NCBI GenBank assembly: GCA_019648995.1
Contig: BLXT01000975.1
Location: forward strand, 2,610,278-2,633,720
Direction: 5' to 3'
Length of the DNA stretch: 23,443 bases
Origin: Plakobranchus ocellatus
Taxonomy: Eukaryota > Mollusca > Gastropoda > Plakobranchidae
This document shows, in pieces, positions 1 through 10,224 of this stretch. The stretch's first letter is position 1. Every line of letters starts with the position of its first letter. Made by a program: the position numbers and the translations under genes. The notes below the pieces were generated by a model that saw only the letters and a list, made by a program, of their open reading frames with translations, made no database searches and had not been told where the DNA came from.

Positions 1-208
1 TGGTGGGTCTTTTTTATGTTGTTTTATAATGGAACAAGCAATAACGAAAATATTTTTATCATAAAACTCTACTTGGTTGTATCAAAGCACAGTTTGCAAA
101 TGATAATGTTGATTTGAACAGTAAGTTTTGTCAGTTTTTTTGCACTGCACATTCTGAAATAACTAGAATTGGAATACAAATACTTTCGTTTTTGGTTCTT
201 ATCTTTAG

Positions 209-410
209 ATAATGCATCCAATAAAGGAGAGCAGCCAAGAAGATATTTTGAAGCTGGTTTCGCATGATAAGACGCCAACATCAACTCCTCAGCGAGGCCC
301 ATCCCCTTCCAGTTTGCCCCCACCTCTTCCCCCAGGTCCACCTCCACAGGATTGTGAGCCAGAAGAGAGGGAGGGCAAGGAGGGAAGGCCGCCTCCCATA
401 CCTCCTAAAA
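209..410 (+). CDS. USP54-like gene, first visible coding exon (phase 0 to 1)
   Basis: A pyrimidine-rich tract and AG end at 208 and the donor is GTAAGT at 411. The open frame reads through the acceptor (ATA, then ATG at 212), so this is an internal exon and the ATG need not be the start. It encodes an acidic and serine start followed by PSSLPPPLPPGPPPQ and PPPIPPK, typical SH3- or profilin-type ligand stretches. The last codon is split after one base. Upstream, 1-208 is AT-rich and looks like intron. Confidence 0.78.
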
Positions 411-3400
411 GTAAGTTTTTTTTTTCTTTATTAATGGATTTCTCTAAGTATGAGATGGGATGATGATTTTAAATAGCAAGACTTATAAAATGTAAATTGT
501 AGGATTTGCATTAGTTGGTCTATGCATTTTTTTCTGATTTTCCTACAGCATAAAAATTGTATAAACTTATTTCATAGAATCCTTCTTCATTATATTGATT
601 GTTTGTATTTTCACGGAGTCATTAAATCAATAATGGAGGCCATATTCATTTAACTACTTAATATCATTTTTTTCATACTACATGGCAGTTAGAATTTTTT
701 ATATGATTTGCACAATCAATTATAAATGAAAAAGAATCGAAGAGGAGAGGTATTTTTTTTGTGTTGCATATATCTCTGTAAATAATGAAAAGCATATTTT
801 CCCATAAATAGATCTTGCATATAATGATAAGCTTATTTTCTTTACATAGATTTCGCAGCCTTCCAAGTTTCGAAGTCTTCGCATCACCGAGAGCCTTCCA
901 TAGACAGTTTGGACACTTCGGGTAACGATTTTAAAATTATTGAAAACTTACGTTTGTGTCCAGAAAAAAGCACATATTTTTTCAGGAGCTTCCTTCATTG
1001 TGTTTAGTCAGTCTATCTGAAATCATGTGTATTTTTTAAATATTTGGTGTTCTCAAAATAATTTAATATTGTTTTTAAGCTTACATTTTTAATTTTTTCT
1101 CTATGTGACACAATTCATATAGATGTTACTCTCAGAAAGTTAACTGCACAGTAAAATAATGTACATTTATTTGTGGTGAGATACATCTATTTCAAAAAGG
1201 AAATGTCTAGTTTTCACAAACAAAAACAAATAAGGAATATCACTGTAATTTTTCTTAGACACTTCTTGTGGTTATGTCGGGAAGTTTCCCGATCATCCAT
1301 AGTAAAAAGATTGTTTGAATAATTTGGAACATGCTCACATCCTTCCTCAGAGGTGCACAATGACTATTTTGTTTCGATGTGTGAGAAGGCTGACGATCTC
1401 ATGGACAGGTGTATTCTTGCAGAAACACAGGAGGATCTTCCAGCAGCATTGAGATTTTGTGATGGTGCTCTAGGTGAGGCTAGGTTGGAAGTAGAGTACA
1501 TTTCAATTCACAAGTGAATACATTTAATAAAATAAATATTAAGAATGTTAACATTTTTAGAGCTAGTAAAAATTTATTGAAAGTTTGGATCAAATGAACT
1601 GAACTTTCACTTCAAGCCTATATATTATGTGAGTTTTCTGACAAATTAAAAAAAAAAATTTGTCCAGAAATTACTAACATTCGATGTAGGATTCACGAAC
1701 AGGATTTTCTTTACTTGGATAAGAGGCGTGAAAAAAAATTAATCAACCAATTTGGTCAGCAAGTGCAGAAAACTTAGGCTGAGAAATTTTTAGCTCATTG
1801 ATAATTTAGATCGAATTCACAGTCAGATTGGTAGTCATGTTTTTGCTCACTTTTTTTTTTTTTTTGCAATTTTTCAAATATGCACATACTTGAAGGTAAA
1901 GCAGCAGCTTTTATTTCTAAAAATTTTTTTGTACAGCTGCAATATGATAAAAAAACAAAACGAATCATTCTGATGTATCATTTAGTTCATTAGAATAATT
2001 TACTTTTGTTATTAACACAAAACGGTAATTTTACTCTTCAGGTTGTTTGAAAGAGGCAATGAATCAGACTGACATCGCCAACAAAGCACTTGTGTATGCT
2101 CAGAAAAAACACAACTCATGTTTGCTTAAATCACGAAGTCTCTTTAAACGCAGTGCTGCACAGAATAGTTCTGATGTTGCTTCACAGGGAAGCAAAAGGT
2201 AATATTTAAATTTTTCATTTTTTTTTTTTTTTTGCTGTATGAAAATTAGCTCATTTTGCTAAAAGGCATTGTCTTGAGGAAAGCATACACATGTAAATGA
2301 GAATTATAAAAAATTGTTTTCACTTTGATTATCATCAATGTATTGCAATGTCACTACTTTAGTGATACTAGACAAATAGCAAGATTCAAAGCTGCAACAG
2401 AATGTCTACCTATACAGATTTTAAGGAAAGTGTGTCAACTGTTTTGTCACCAGCATTTCATACTATTTATAAGGTGAAGCACAATTTTAGATCATCAATA
2501 AAATTATTTATCAAATTCATTTTGTTTTGCTGCACTTTTGGATTTTAAAGTATATATATTGTCTTACTGATGAGTTTTCACAAATCACATGATAAATTCA
2601 AGTCCCGCTTAGCCCATATTTAATGATAATAAGCTACTTAATATTTTCATTCATATGCCTGTTTCATTTTGCTTTACTTTGACCTAGGTCCAGCATTACA
2701 AGCACAGACTCTGACAACAGTGATAAGCCCTTGAGACGCATGGCTTCAAAAGAACAGCTGCTGAATGCAAATGGCAGGTCTAGATCTGTGACATCACAGC
2801 TAATGTCTCCACCCAATAATACTCCTGCCAGCCAGGCTATAAAGGCTGGCCGTTCACATCAGTCACCAGCACCCCAACATTACCCAGCTCCATCACAGTC
2901 CCAGCAAGTCTTACACACTGCCTTAGTATCAAATCAGAAACAGCAGCCTCCTCCCCCTCCTGCCCGCCCCAATATATCAAGACCTGTAGGATCTTTTGAA
3001 ACAACTCATGCTCGCTCGGGCAGTAGTAGCTCAACCAGGTCATTTGTAGCAGTTTCTTCCAGTTTGCCTCAGAATCCAATGGCATTATCCTCTACCTCAT
3101 CCACTGTCTCTGTTTCATCTCCATCTCACACAATAAATGTTGCCAGCAACATGCCATTGGATGCTTATGGTACATTGCCCCGGAATCGGAAACACAGACG
3201 CACATCAGATCCAACTGGTAATTCTGAGGTTTACCAAATGTACCTTCACAAGCAAAAAAATAACCATCAGCAGACAGGAAGCACTGGATCTGATGCCAGT
3301 CGGGAGTCTGACAGCAGCAGTTGCGAAAGTAGTGGAGGAGACAATCCCCAGAGAAAGTCAAGTAAAGCTGAGATTAAAGAACTTCTTCAGGCCAATACAG

Positions 3401-6400
3401 TGCAAAAGCAAATGCAGCAGTTTACTGCATCTACTGCAAATGGGCACCAGCAAGATCAGACTGATAATAAAAATTACCTATCAAGCTCATTAACTTCAAT
3501 GCTTATGCTTAATGACAATTTAGGTGGCACTGTAGATGCTGGCCCTAAATATTGGAGAGGGCAACCTATTCAACAAGTAGAGTCTGGTAGCAGGTTATCT
3601 CATTCTAGCCAGGGTTCCACCATATCAGCTTCTAGCCAGCAAGACTTTGGACAGATATCACAGCATCCTGGGCAACCTGAACAGTGCAAACAGCAACTGC
3701 CACAGTACAATCAAACTTATTCAAACACACAGCAGCACTTCAAACCAACATCTGGTACTGGAAGTGCTTTTTCTAGTCCCCCTAGGTCTCAGGGTAACAG
3801 TCAGCCCTTACAACAGCAAAATCAATATCAGCAGCAACAACAGTCACAGCGACTACCACCTAGACCTCACTCATCTCAAGATACCATGAATACCACCTAT
3901 GTCAACAGCTATTCAAACCAACAGCCTGCAGTCCAAGCTGTCTCTGGCTACAACCAACCCCTTCCTGGCAATCGCCCCTACTCACACAATCAGATGCCCC
4001 GAGGAGCCTCTAGCACTGGGCCACAGACCTATGCTCAAGTGTACCCACCTCAAACCCTCAGACAAGGATTCCAGCCTAATACTAGTCAAGAAAATAACAA
4101 AATCCTTACAACAGGCTATCCAGTAGTAAAAACTAATCACAGCAGTAACAAAAGTAACCATGTGAATAACCATACACAACAGCAGCCAAACATCCAAAGC
4201 TTAGGTCAGGGTGTCAATAATCTTAATATCGTTAATCGGCGCCCTCAGAATGGAGGGCCGCCACCTCTTCCACCCACCAGGACAACATCCAATCCAGATT
4301 TTCAGCAAAATCTACGGACTTCATCATTGACACCTGCACCATCAGCATCATCATCCAATTTTACACAAGCACAACCCAACAGTCACCTCAATATGCCACA
4401 TCCTGGAAATGGTAGAGTTTCTTCTCCATGTTTGCCAGTTGCATCCCCTTTTCCTCCTTCCCGTCACACTCCCCAGCTCAAACATGCCACAAGTACGAAT
4501 GGATTGAATTGCTTCCCTCAGACACTGCCACGCCCACTAGAGAGATGCTCATCTCAGCCTGATGTCCAACATCTAGGTCTCTCTTCTTATGCAGGTAAAA
4601 ATTTTTTTTTTCAGTTTGTTTTTTCCCTTCCTTAATTATAGAATCAATCATATTCTTTTTTTAAAAATTGGGTTAGGTGGGGGGATTGTGAGTAGCAAAA
4701 TCACTTTTACTGTTCTCTCAATAATTCTGCTGCTTTTTGTTTTGAAGATTTTGATTTTGATTTTGAAGTGGTTTTTAAACTATAACAATTTAAAACTTGT
4801 GAACTCAAAAACATTTAATATAAATTATTAAGGGTGAAATGATTTACTAATGAAGTTTTATCAAATACAATATTCATCTCTCAGTTCTGGTGTAAAAACC
4901 AAGAGGAAATTCTTTTTTTTTTTATCTTAACATTCCTCACCTCAAATATTTTTCTCTATTTCTTTAATTCCATCTTATTTTACACTTTTGGTCTGTGAAT
5001 GGCACTTTGGGCTTTTGCACCCTTATCTCATTGTAATGCGTAAAAATTTTGCATTCATTAATTTTCTTTTTCTTGCTCTAACCGTGTGTTTGTACCTGTC
5101 ACCACCCAGATATCTTACATCCCTCTCATACCTCAAGTCTTGCCTACAGCAGCATTGCTAAAGATGTATCTGTAAGTAACTTTTTTTTGTTATTGTTACA
5201 CCAAGCTTTTTTTTTGTTATTAATATCTGTCTAAAGCACATAATGTAAAAGTCCTTCTTATTTAAAGATGTTCCCAGCTTCATACTAAAAAAAGGAAAAA
5301 AAAAAAAAAACATCCTCAATGAATTGTACAATGGCTACAGTAGAGAACTCCAATCAATTATTTTTCTATAGTATAAGCATTTTTCTGTTTTAGTATGTCA
5401 AACAATTCTGAAGAGATACAGGTCATAGGTAGGTTCTACCAAATAATATTTAGATGATGTTGACAGGATTGTTTCATTTTGGTTTTGATTACTTCTTAAT
5501 TCAAATAGAATTAGAAGCCCTATGAACGAGGGGGGGGGGGGGNGTGGCATAGTGGATAGCGAATCTGCCCTTAGATCAGCGGGGATCCTTCTCTCGCTGA
5601 TTTGAGCCCTGCTACCAGCACCCTGGCCTGACAGAGGCCCTGACAGCCAGAGATCACCTTGTTGTGGACTGGCTATATGCAAAAAAAACAAACAAAACCG
5701 TAAGAGCAAATGGACTCATTAGTTGCTTAATTTTGAAAAAATTTTCTGTTTTCATATTCCTGCTTTTAAGTCTTTTCATGCGACCCTGGAAACAAAGTAA
5801 TAGGGATGTTGTCAGTTTGATACCAGATCCTTGTCTTTACCCAGGTTGCCTACATTTGTGTGCCATATATTGTTGACAAGTGTAAGCACTACAATATACT
5901 TTGTAATTTAATTTTTTTTTTTTTAAATTTTCATTAACTTTTGTATACAATGACTACAAATTCACTAACACTAATCTATTGCTCTCTTTGTTCATGGTAA
6001 CTAGTAGTCAACATTAATATTTATTACCAATGAAAGCATATCAAACAACGGATAAGTTGTGGATTTTCGTTTCCAATTGTTCAGAACGTGACTTGAAGGT
6101 TGAAATCATATTGAATTTTGTGTAGTTTAAATCATTTTTGATATTGTCAAAAGCTGTATTTCATGTGTTTTACAGTGATGAAAATTGGATAGAGATGGAA
6201 GTGATAATGTGTCAAGATATTGTGTTTTAATGCCTTAAAAATGCAGTGATAAGAAAGGGGAGGACCAAAACAAAAAAAAATGACCCTTAGCTTTTTTTTT
6301 TCTCAAAGGCATTACATACAACTTTTGATTCACTTTGGCTGGTTTCAAGATATTTGTCTTCACATGAGAGAATTGATTTAATGTCAGCACACACAAACAG

Positions 6401-7886
6401 AAAACACTTTCTGCCTAATCACGCTCAGAATATTTGTGTGTGCTATAAGTTGTGACAAATTGGATAGAATATCCTTCATTTTTAACTTTAAACTTTTTGA
6501 AGCCTAAAAGTGGTTTGATTTCTCATAGTTATTATCTTCATCAATTTTTCAAACTCTAAGTATTCACTGACTTCAGGTCTCAATATGAAATGTGCATGTT
6601 TTTGACTATAACCATCATCTTTTGGTGGGGGTATGGCAGCACCTCAGGCTCATTTGAGTGTTCTTTAATTTTTTATGACTTTTTTTTTTTTTTTAATCAT
6701 TGGATATGCTTCAGGGCATATTGCAGTTCTTAGACATATATTTGGCCCACATCTTTGGAAATCTCTGTTTTGATGGAGATTTATTATTACCTTTCAAAAA
6801 ATATATATCGGTTTGCTTTTAAAAGCTGTATAGATTGTAATTTCAGTTTTATTTTCTTTGCATTATCTACATAAAATATATTACCTTTGCAGGGTTTTCC
6901 TTCCATGGATCTCAATAAATTATGTAGTAGTATATTTCAGGCAAAAGATCTTTAGGTCAGAAATTGGTTTATATATTATATTTAAAGTGTTAAAGATTCA
7001 ACTATTTTCTTCCTGTCAAAAGACTTAACAAATAACAGAGACTATTTCAAATAAAAAAACATGTTGTGCTTTAGAATAAAGAAAATTGAAAAAATGATGC
7101 ACAGCCAAGTTAACAACTTTGTGACCAGATTTCAAAAAGATTTTTCCTACACATATCCAATGCAAAGGAATTGAGCATTTCCATGCCTCTATTTTGTGTT
7201 TAATTTCTATTGTCTTGTTTTCTGAATGTTTTGTATTATTATATTTTTCCCTCTCCTTCCAGGACTTCAGTGTAAATGGATCAAACATGACTTTGCCACA
7301 GACTTCTAACAACAATCCAGACATCGCATCTGAGCCTGAGAGTAAACCCAGTGTACGTGCCTTAGCCTCTCAATTTGATGCTGCACATGAGAAACCAGCA
7401 GTGAAACCCAAACCTGCATCTGGCACTGTATCGTTAAGATCACGCAGTAAGTCCGAGTCCAACAGCAAGAAACCCAAATCTGTTTTAAAGAGTAAGAAAA
7501 ACAAAGGAAAAGCACCGCGTAAATCTGTGACTTTTGCTGCTGACCTTTCCAACTGTGCAGCTGGCTACGAGTCTGCTGCAGAGCTGTCAACATTTTCTTC
7601 TAAGTCTGACACCATGGACAGAGCTTACTTCAGTGATGATGAGGAGCATGTAACTGACTTTACCAGCCCACAGGCGAGGGTGAACAACTCAGCAACGGCC
7701 CCATTCTCAAGTGTTGCCCATTCAGACAATGAACTGGATGATGTAGAGGATAGCAGCAACAGTGATGATGGCCCAGCTCCTCGCGAGGAAGTTGCTTGCC
7801 AGCTTTGTCGCAAAAGGGAGATGGCACTGGGTAGCACTTACTGTGAAAAATGCTCCTTCTACATGAGTAAATTAGTCTCTTCGTGA
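209..7886 (+). CDS. USP53/USP54/echinus-like protein, 3' part of gene (7 exons; N-terminus outside window)
   Basis: Joining 209-410, 850-921, 1351-1473, 2042-2198, 2688-4594, 5110-5171 and 7263-7886 gives 3,147 nt, 1,048 codons plus a stop, with every junction GT-AG and in matching phase. That is strong evidence for the model. The joined protein has proline-rich SH3-ligand-like stretches (residues about 25-65), a helical segment of about 70 residues (about 95-170) with the pattern CEKADDLMDRC, LRFCDGALG and KKHNSCLLKSRSLFKR, a long S/Q/P/N-rich disordered part (about 185-820), and a Lys-rich then acidic tail with four Cys. The helical segment resembles, from memory of the family, the region after the ubiquitin-hydrolase domain of vertebrate USP53/USP54 and Drosophila echinus, proteins often lacking protease activity and linked to cell junctions. 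The family call is an inference; no USP domain lies in the window. The model starts at an acceptor, so more exons lie upstream. It could also be an unrelated scaffold sharing that segment. Confidence 0.62.
411..849 (+). other. Intron 1 of the USP54-like gene
   Basis: GTAAGT donor and TTTACATAG acceptor. It is AT-rich with T runs and stop-dense in all frames. No RNA gene or element seen. Confidence 0.75.
850..921 (+). CDS. USP54-like gene, small exon (symmetric phase 1-1, 72 bp)
   Basis: The acceptor AG is at 848-849 and the donor GTAACG at 922. The 24-residue piece includes FAAFQVSKSSHHREPSIDSL, a basic and serine-rich linker. The arginine-glutamate-proline-serine part could be a phosphorylation site. 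It starts and ends in phase 1 and its length divides by three, so skipping it would keep the frame. The short size makes it less certain than its neighbours, but the phase match on both sides supports it. Confidence 0.72.
922..1350 (+). other. Intron 2 of the USP54-like gene
   Basis: GTAACG donor and CCTTCCTCAG acceptor. AT-rich sequence with no supported coding or RNA feature. Confidence 0.72.
1351..1473 (+). CDS. USP54-like gene, conserved helical exon A (symmetric phase 1-1, 123 bp)
   Basis: Acceptor at 1349-1350 after CCTTCCTC, donor GTGAGG at 1474. It encodes 41 residues with an amphipathic, cysteine-containing helix: CEKADDLMDRC, then ETQEDLPAALRFCDGALG. This 'LM-x2-C ... AL-x2-C' pattern is the best family clue in the gene. 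It matches my memory of the helical region after the USP domain of USP53/USP54, and looks MIT- or TPR-like. With the next exon it forms a two- or three-helix bundle (inference). Confidence 0.8.
1474..2041 (+). other. Intron 3 of the USP54-like gene
   Basis: GTGAGG donor and TTTTACTCTTCAG acceptor. AT-rich with several A or T homopolymers, such as the T run near 1851-1865. No other feature seen. Confidence 0.72.
2042..2198 (+). CDS. USP54-like gene, conserved helical exon B (phase 1 to 2)
   Basis: Acceptor AG at 2040-2041, donor GTAATA at 2199. It encodes CLKEAMNQTDIANKALVYAQ followed by KKHNSCLLKSRSLFKRS, completing the helical segment begun in the previous exon. The 'KHN-x-C ... RSL-x-x-R' pattern is conserved in the USP53/USP54 family as I remember it. 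The exon ends in a serine- and lysine-rich stretch that leads into the disordered region. Confidence 0.82.
2199..2687 (+). other. Intron 4 of the USP54-like gene
   Basis: GTAATA donor and CTTTGACCTAG acceptor. Contains a long T run at about 2216-2233. No coding or RNA feature seen. Confidence 0.7.
2688..4594 (+). CDS. USP54-like gene, giant exon encoding the disordered S/Q/P-rich scaffold (1,907 bp)
   Basis: Acceptor AG at 2686-2687, donor GTAAAA at 4595; open throughout (about 635 codons), longer than chance allows in this AT-rich DNA. The product is low-complexity: Ser/Thr/Asn-rich segments, Gln runs (around 3811-3850), many Pro clusters (PPPPPARP near 2950, PPPLPPTR near 4260), and short conserved-looking islands such as DAYGTLPRNRKHRRTSDPTG (about 3161-3220) and RPLERCSSQPD (about 4531-4563). 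It has no recognisable catalytic domain. The phospho-type RRTSDP site and SH3-ligand clusters suggest a signalling or cytoskeletal scaffold. Codon 2731 is TTG (Leu) inside the exon, not a start. ORFs in other frames here are shadows. Confidence 0.85.
4595..5109 (+). other. Intron 5 of the USP54-like gene
   Basis: GTAAAA donor, then T- and G-rich sequence, and CACCACCCAG acceptor. The frame after 4594 runs on a few codons into the intron and stops, which is not coding. Nothing else seen. Confidence 0.7.
5110..5171 (+). CDS. USP54-like gene, small exon (phase 1 to 0, 62 bp)
   Basis: Acceptor AG at 5108-5109 after ACCACCC, donor GTAAGT at 5172. It encodes DILHPSHTSSLAYSSIAKDV plus one Ser. It is short, but both splice sites are good and it converts phase 1 (end of the giant exon) into phase 0 (start of the last exon), which no direct junction would do. 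That phase bridge is the main reason for accepting it. Confidence 0.72.
5172..7262 (+). other. Intron 6 of the USP54-like gene (2.1 kb, contains a SINE)
   Basis: GTAAGT donor and a pyrimidine-rich acceptor ending CTCCTTCCAG at 7262. It holds a poly(A) run near 5295-5311, the tRNA-derived SINE (listed separately) and AT-rich DNA from 5700 to 7250 with no supported gene. Confidence 0.7.
5530..5699 (+). repeat. tRNA-derived SINE with A/C-rich tail
   Basis: After a G run (5530-5542, N at 5543) comes a perfect RNA polymerase III A box, TGGCATAGTGG (5545-5555), and a diverged B box, GATTTGAGCCC (5599-5609). A tRNA-unrelated body follows, ending in an A-rich tail (AAAAAAAACAAACAAAACC, 5681-5699). 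This layout is that of a tRNA-SINE. No clear target-site duplication was found by eye, so the exact 5' end is uncertain. It lies in the sense direction within the last intron of the USP54-like gene. It is not a functional tRNA: the arms do not close and it is longer than a tRNA. Confidence 0.75.
7263..7886 (+). CDS. USP54-like gene, last coding exon: KSVTF motif, acidic region and CxxC-x11-CxxC tail
   Basis: Acceptor AG at 7261-7262 and stop TGA at 7884-7886. The 207 residues start with a polar segment (SVRALASQFDAAHEKP), then a Lys/Arg-rich patch. Next is KSVTF (7521-7535), a match to the RVxF-type PP1 docking pattern directly after basic residues. A Ser/Asp-rich acidic part follows. The end is a zinc-ribbon-like tail: CQLC at 7797-7808 and CEKC at 7842-7853, 11 residues apart, then SFYMSKLVSS. 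The Cys spacing implies metal binding, which is inferred and not shown. In the same frame the ORF extends upstream to 7194, but that part is intron before the acceptor. Confidence 0.85.
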   Translation, partial: DFSVNGSNMTLPQTSNNNPDIASEPESKPSVRALASQFDAAHEKPAVKPKPASGTVSLRSRSKSESNSKKPKSVLKSKKNKGKAPRKSVTFAADLSNCAAGYESAAELSTFSSKSDTMDRAYFSDDEEHVTDFTSPQARVNNSATAPFSSVAHSDNELDDVEDSSNSDDGPAPREEVACQLCRKREMALGSTYCEKCSFYMSKLVSS

Positions 7887-9060
7887 GTGGATGTACTTGT
7901 ATGTTTCATCTCACAGTCACACATGATTATTGTAGATCTTATTGATATACTTGCAAAAACTGCATATGTTAGTTTGTTATGCCTGCAAAATATCCAACAC
8001 TTTTGTTTGTCAATACATGCAGACCTTTGTGCAACAATTTTCTAGACATCTATTTCTACAATTCACATTTGTAAATTTGTACACAAATCATCTATTGTTC
8101 ACACTTGTCAAATGGTTCAGTTGGCCTTCCATTTACACTCTTTACATTCCAGAGATCGTCTACTGTTTAAGGGACGAGTGATCTTTGTTCCCTCCCGTAT
8201 TTCAGATTTCTTTATATCCTTTTGCTTGTGAGTGCCATAGCTGTTTGCAAGGACATTTCACAAGGCTGATATCTTTTGTATATAATTATTTTTTTATTCT
8301 TTGTTTATGGTCTTAACTGAATGGTTTTGGTTTAAAACTTGTAAAATTTTACTTGACCTATTATTAGAATGGAAATATGTACCATTACTTTGAAGATAGA
8401 CAAAAACTGATATTGCTTTTGATTTTCTTTCTAGAATTAATGAAAATTTATCAATTAAATATATGGCAATTTTTATGAACAGCTATAGTGAATGGATTAT
8501 ATTTTGACTTTTAACTTATTTCAATTATGACATAAAAATGTGATGGTCACATTGTTCAAATGAAGAGAATACATGGTAATAGTGCCTTACCATCTCACAA
8601 CATTCCCAATTTATCTACATACCATATGCAACAGTAAAAATAAAACTGTATAAATATGCAATTTTAAAAATAGATTCATGTATAGTTTATAAACATTTTT
8701 TAATGAAGTTCATATACATATACTTTATGTACTTGAAGACACATACTGTCCATATCATTTAACATGATAATTAAAGACAATTTTTTTTTATTTTAATGAG
8801 TGATACCTAGAAAAATATTTGTTGAATATGTAATTATACACGTATGAATATTTTTTACCAGTTCTACAAATATGATCATCATAGTTTCATTTTTATTATG
8901 TTTACATTAAAGCATAAAAACTTACAAATGTATTTTTAGGAGAAAAAATACACTATCAATAATTTATTAGAATATTTTTACCAATCATAATTTTAGTGTT
9001 TCCATATTAAAAGGTGTTGTTGATGAAAATAAAATATATTAATTTTCTGTCATATAACAG
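7887..9060 (+). other. 3' UTR of the USP54-like gene
   Basis: An AT-rich, stop-dense stretch of about 1.15 kb after the TGA at 7884. Two AATAAA signals occur, at 8639-8644 and 9028-9033. The second is followed by a GT-rich element, so transcripts probably end near 9050. The short open frame at 7942-8181 lies in the UTR and has no coding character. Confidence 0.6.
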
Positions 9061-9074
9061 TTGTTGTGTTTGTA
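9028..9074 (+). terminator. Poly(A) signal with downstream GT-rich element
   Basis: AATAAA at 9028-9033, followed about 28 bases later by a GT-rich run (TTGTTGTGTTTGTA, 9061-9074), the usual layout for mRNA 3'-end formation. The earlier AATAAA at 8639 lacks an obvious GT-rich partner and may be a minor site. Confidence 0.6.
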
Positions 9075-9117
9075 TTCATGTTAAATTCCATGCCTATTGT
9101 TTTACCCGGATCAACAT

Positions 9118-9150
9118 TTCTCTCTCTCTCTCCCTCCCTCTCTCTCTCTC
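9118..9150. repeat. TC microsatellite
   Basis: An almost pure (TC)n tract interrupted by CCCTCCC, just beyond the predicted mRNA end. Confidence 0.9.
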
Positions 9151-9809
9151 GTTTATGTTTGCATTCACCTGATTTATGCCAGAAAATTGAAAAATATGTG
9201 ATGTTTAAAAAATTCCTAAAAAATTATTAAACACATGCGTGATATGAAAAGCAGTTAGATCGACTACTCAAATGTTGCTGTAAATTTTAATATAACTTTC
9301 ATCAAAGTCGCATCATAATTTTTATAGTGAGTTGAATCTCTATATAATAGTCATTTCAGTAGCAAAGTGTATCATAGTAATATTAACAAAATGAACACGT
9401 TCCTCACCAAGGATTGTAATGAAACTTCACATAAAGAAAGATCTAAGTGTTAGCGGCTCACCTTGCAAGTTTTGTTGATTTGATCCTCCCGGAAAGCCTA
9501 CAACGAACCGTTTGTTGTGCTAGTACTGGCAACATCATAGCAGGAAGCGTCACTATACGTTATCACCCCAGTGCTACCAGTTATCTCAGGTGTACAGATA
9601 ATAATCCGGTCTATAGCAGTGGTTAGCACTACTAGTGTCTAATGTTCAAACATTTGCTTCGTTCGTGAAGTTAAAGGAAACGACTTGTTAGTAATCCAAT
9701 GAATAAACGTGTGTGAGCATGTGTGTTTTTGTGTGAACATGTTTTTGTTATTTACAGAAAGGGCACAGTTAATCGCTCTGATTAATTTTGTAGTTTGAGG
9801 TATGTACGT
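9151..9809. other. Intergenic DNA left of the transposase relic
   Basis: No gene seen. Around 9440-9620 the sequence is less AT-rich than its surroundings, and TG-rich at 9709-9750. It may include the transposon's non-coding end downstream of the transposase stop, but I could not find a matching terminal inverted repeat by eye. Confidence 0.4.
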
Positions 9810-10224
9810 TTACACTAGAGGTGCAACTTGAAGAAGGTGGCATTTCATTATTGTTTTTATCTTCCTCTCTTCCTGCCGTATGCCAGCTGTCCTCTTTTCT
9901 AATTTTGCAATAGATAAGTGAATGAGCTCCCCACCTTGCTCTCCCAATAGGCCAAGTCCTATTTTATATTCTTGAATAAAAGGAAGGCAATAAGACTCTA
10001 AAATGTGCTGTTTCGGGATAACTTTCTTTTTAAACATCCTCCTGTAAGTTGCCATATAGGAGTCTATATTTGTGTTAATACTTGATAATGAAACCGGAGC
10101 TATAGGATAAGTGTGTGATAAATCGTTATGAACAAGAGCGTAGGCCTCGTTAAGCAGGTCAAAGTAAAGTTTTATTTCATTTGCATTTTCAACAATGAAA
10201 GGATTACTGGTCCATTCAAACGTG

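Noticed and set aside
209..214. ATG at 212 as the true translation start of the first gene
   Set aside because: A pyrimidine-rich acceptor directly precedes the exon and the frame is open through it. The helical region expected after a USP domain also implies upstream exons.
2837..4197. Other-frame ORFs inside the giant exon (both strands)
   Set aside because: They overlap the long plus-strand exon, whose splice phases fit its neighbours. They are shadows.
5544..5620. Possible tRNA gene
   Set aside because: A box and a weak B box are present, but the arms do not pair into a cloverleaf and a SINE body and tail follow. It is a tRNA-derived SINE.
5398..5709. Minus-strand open frame of about 100 residues
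   Set aside because: It crosses the SINE, the G run and the N. It is chance reading of a repeat, with no protein character.
7194..7262. N-terminal extension of the last USP54-like exon
   Set aside because: A pyrimidine-rich acceptor ends at 7262 and the phase fits the exon before it. The upstream open stretch is intron.
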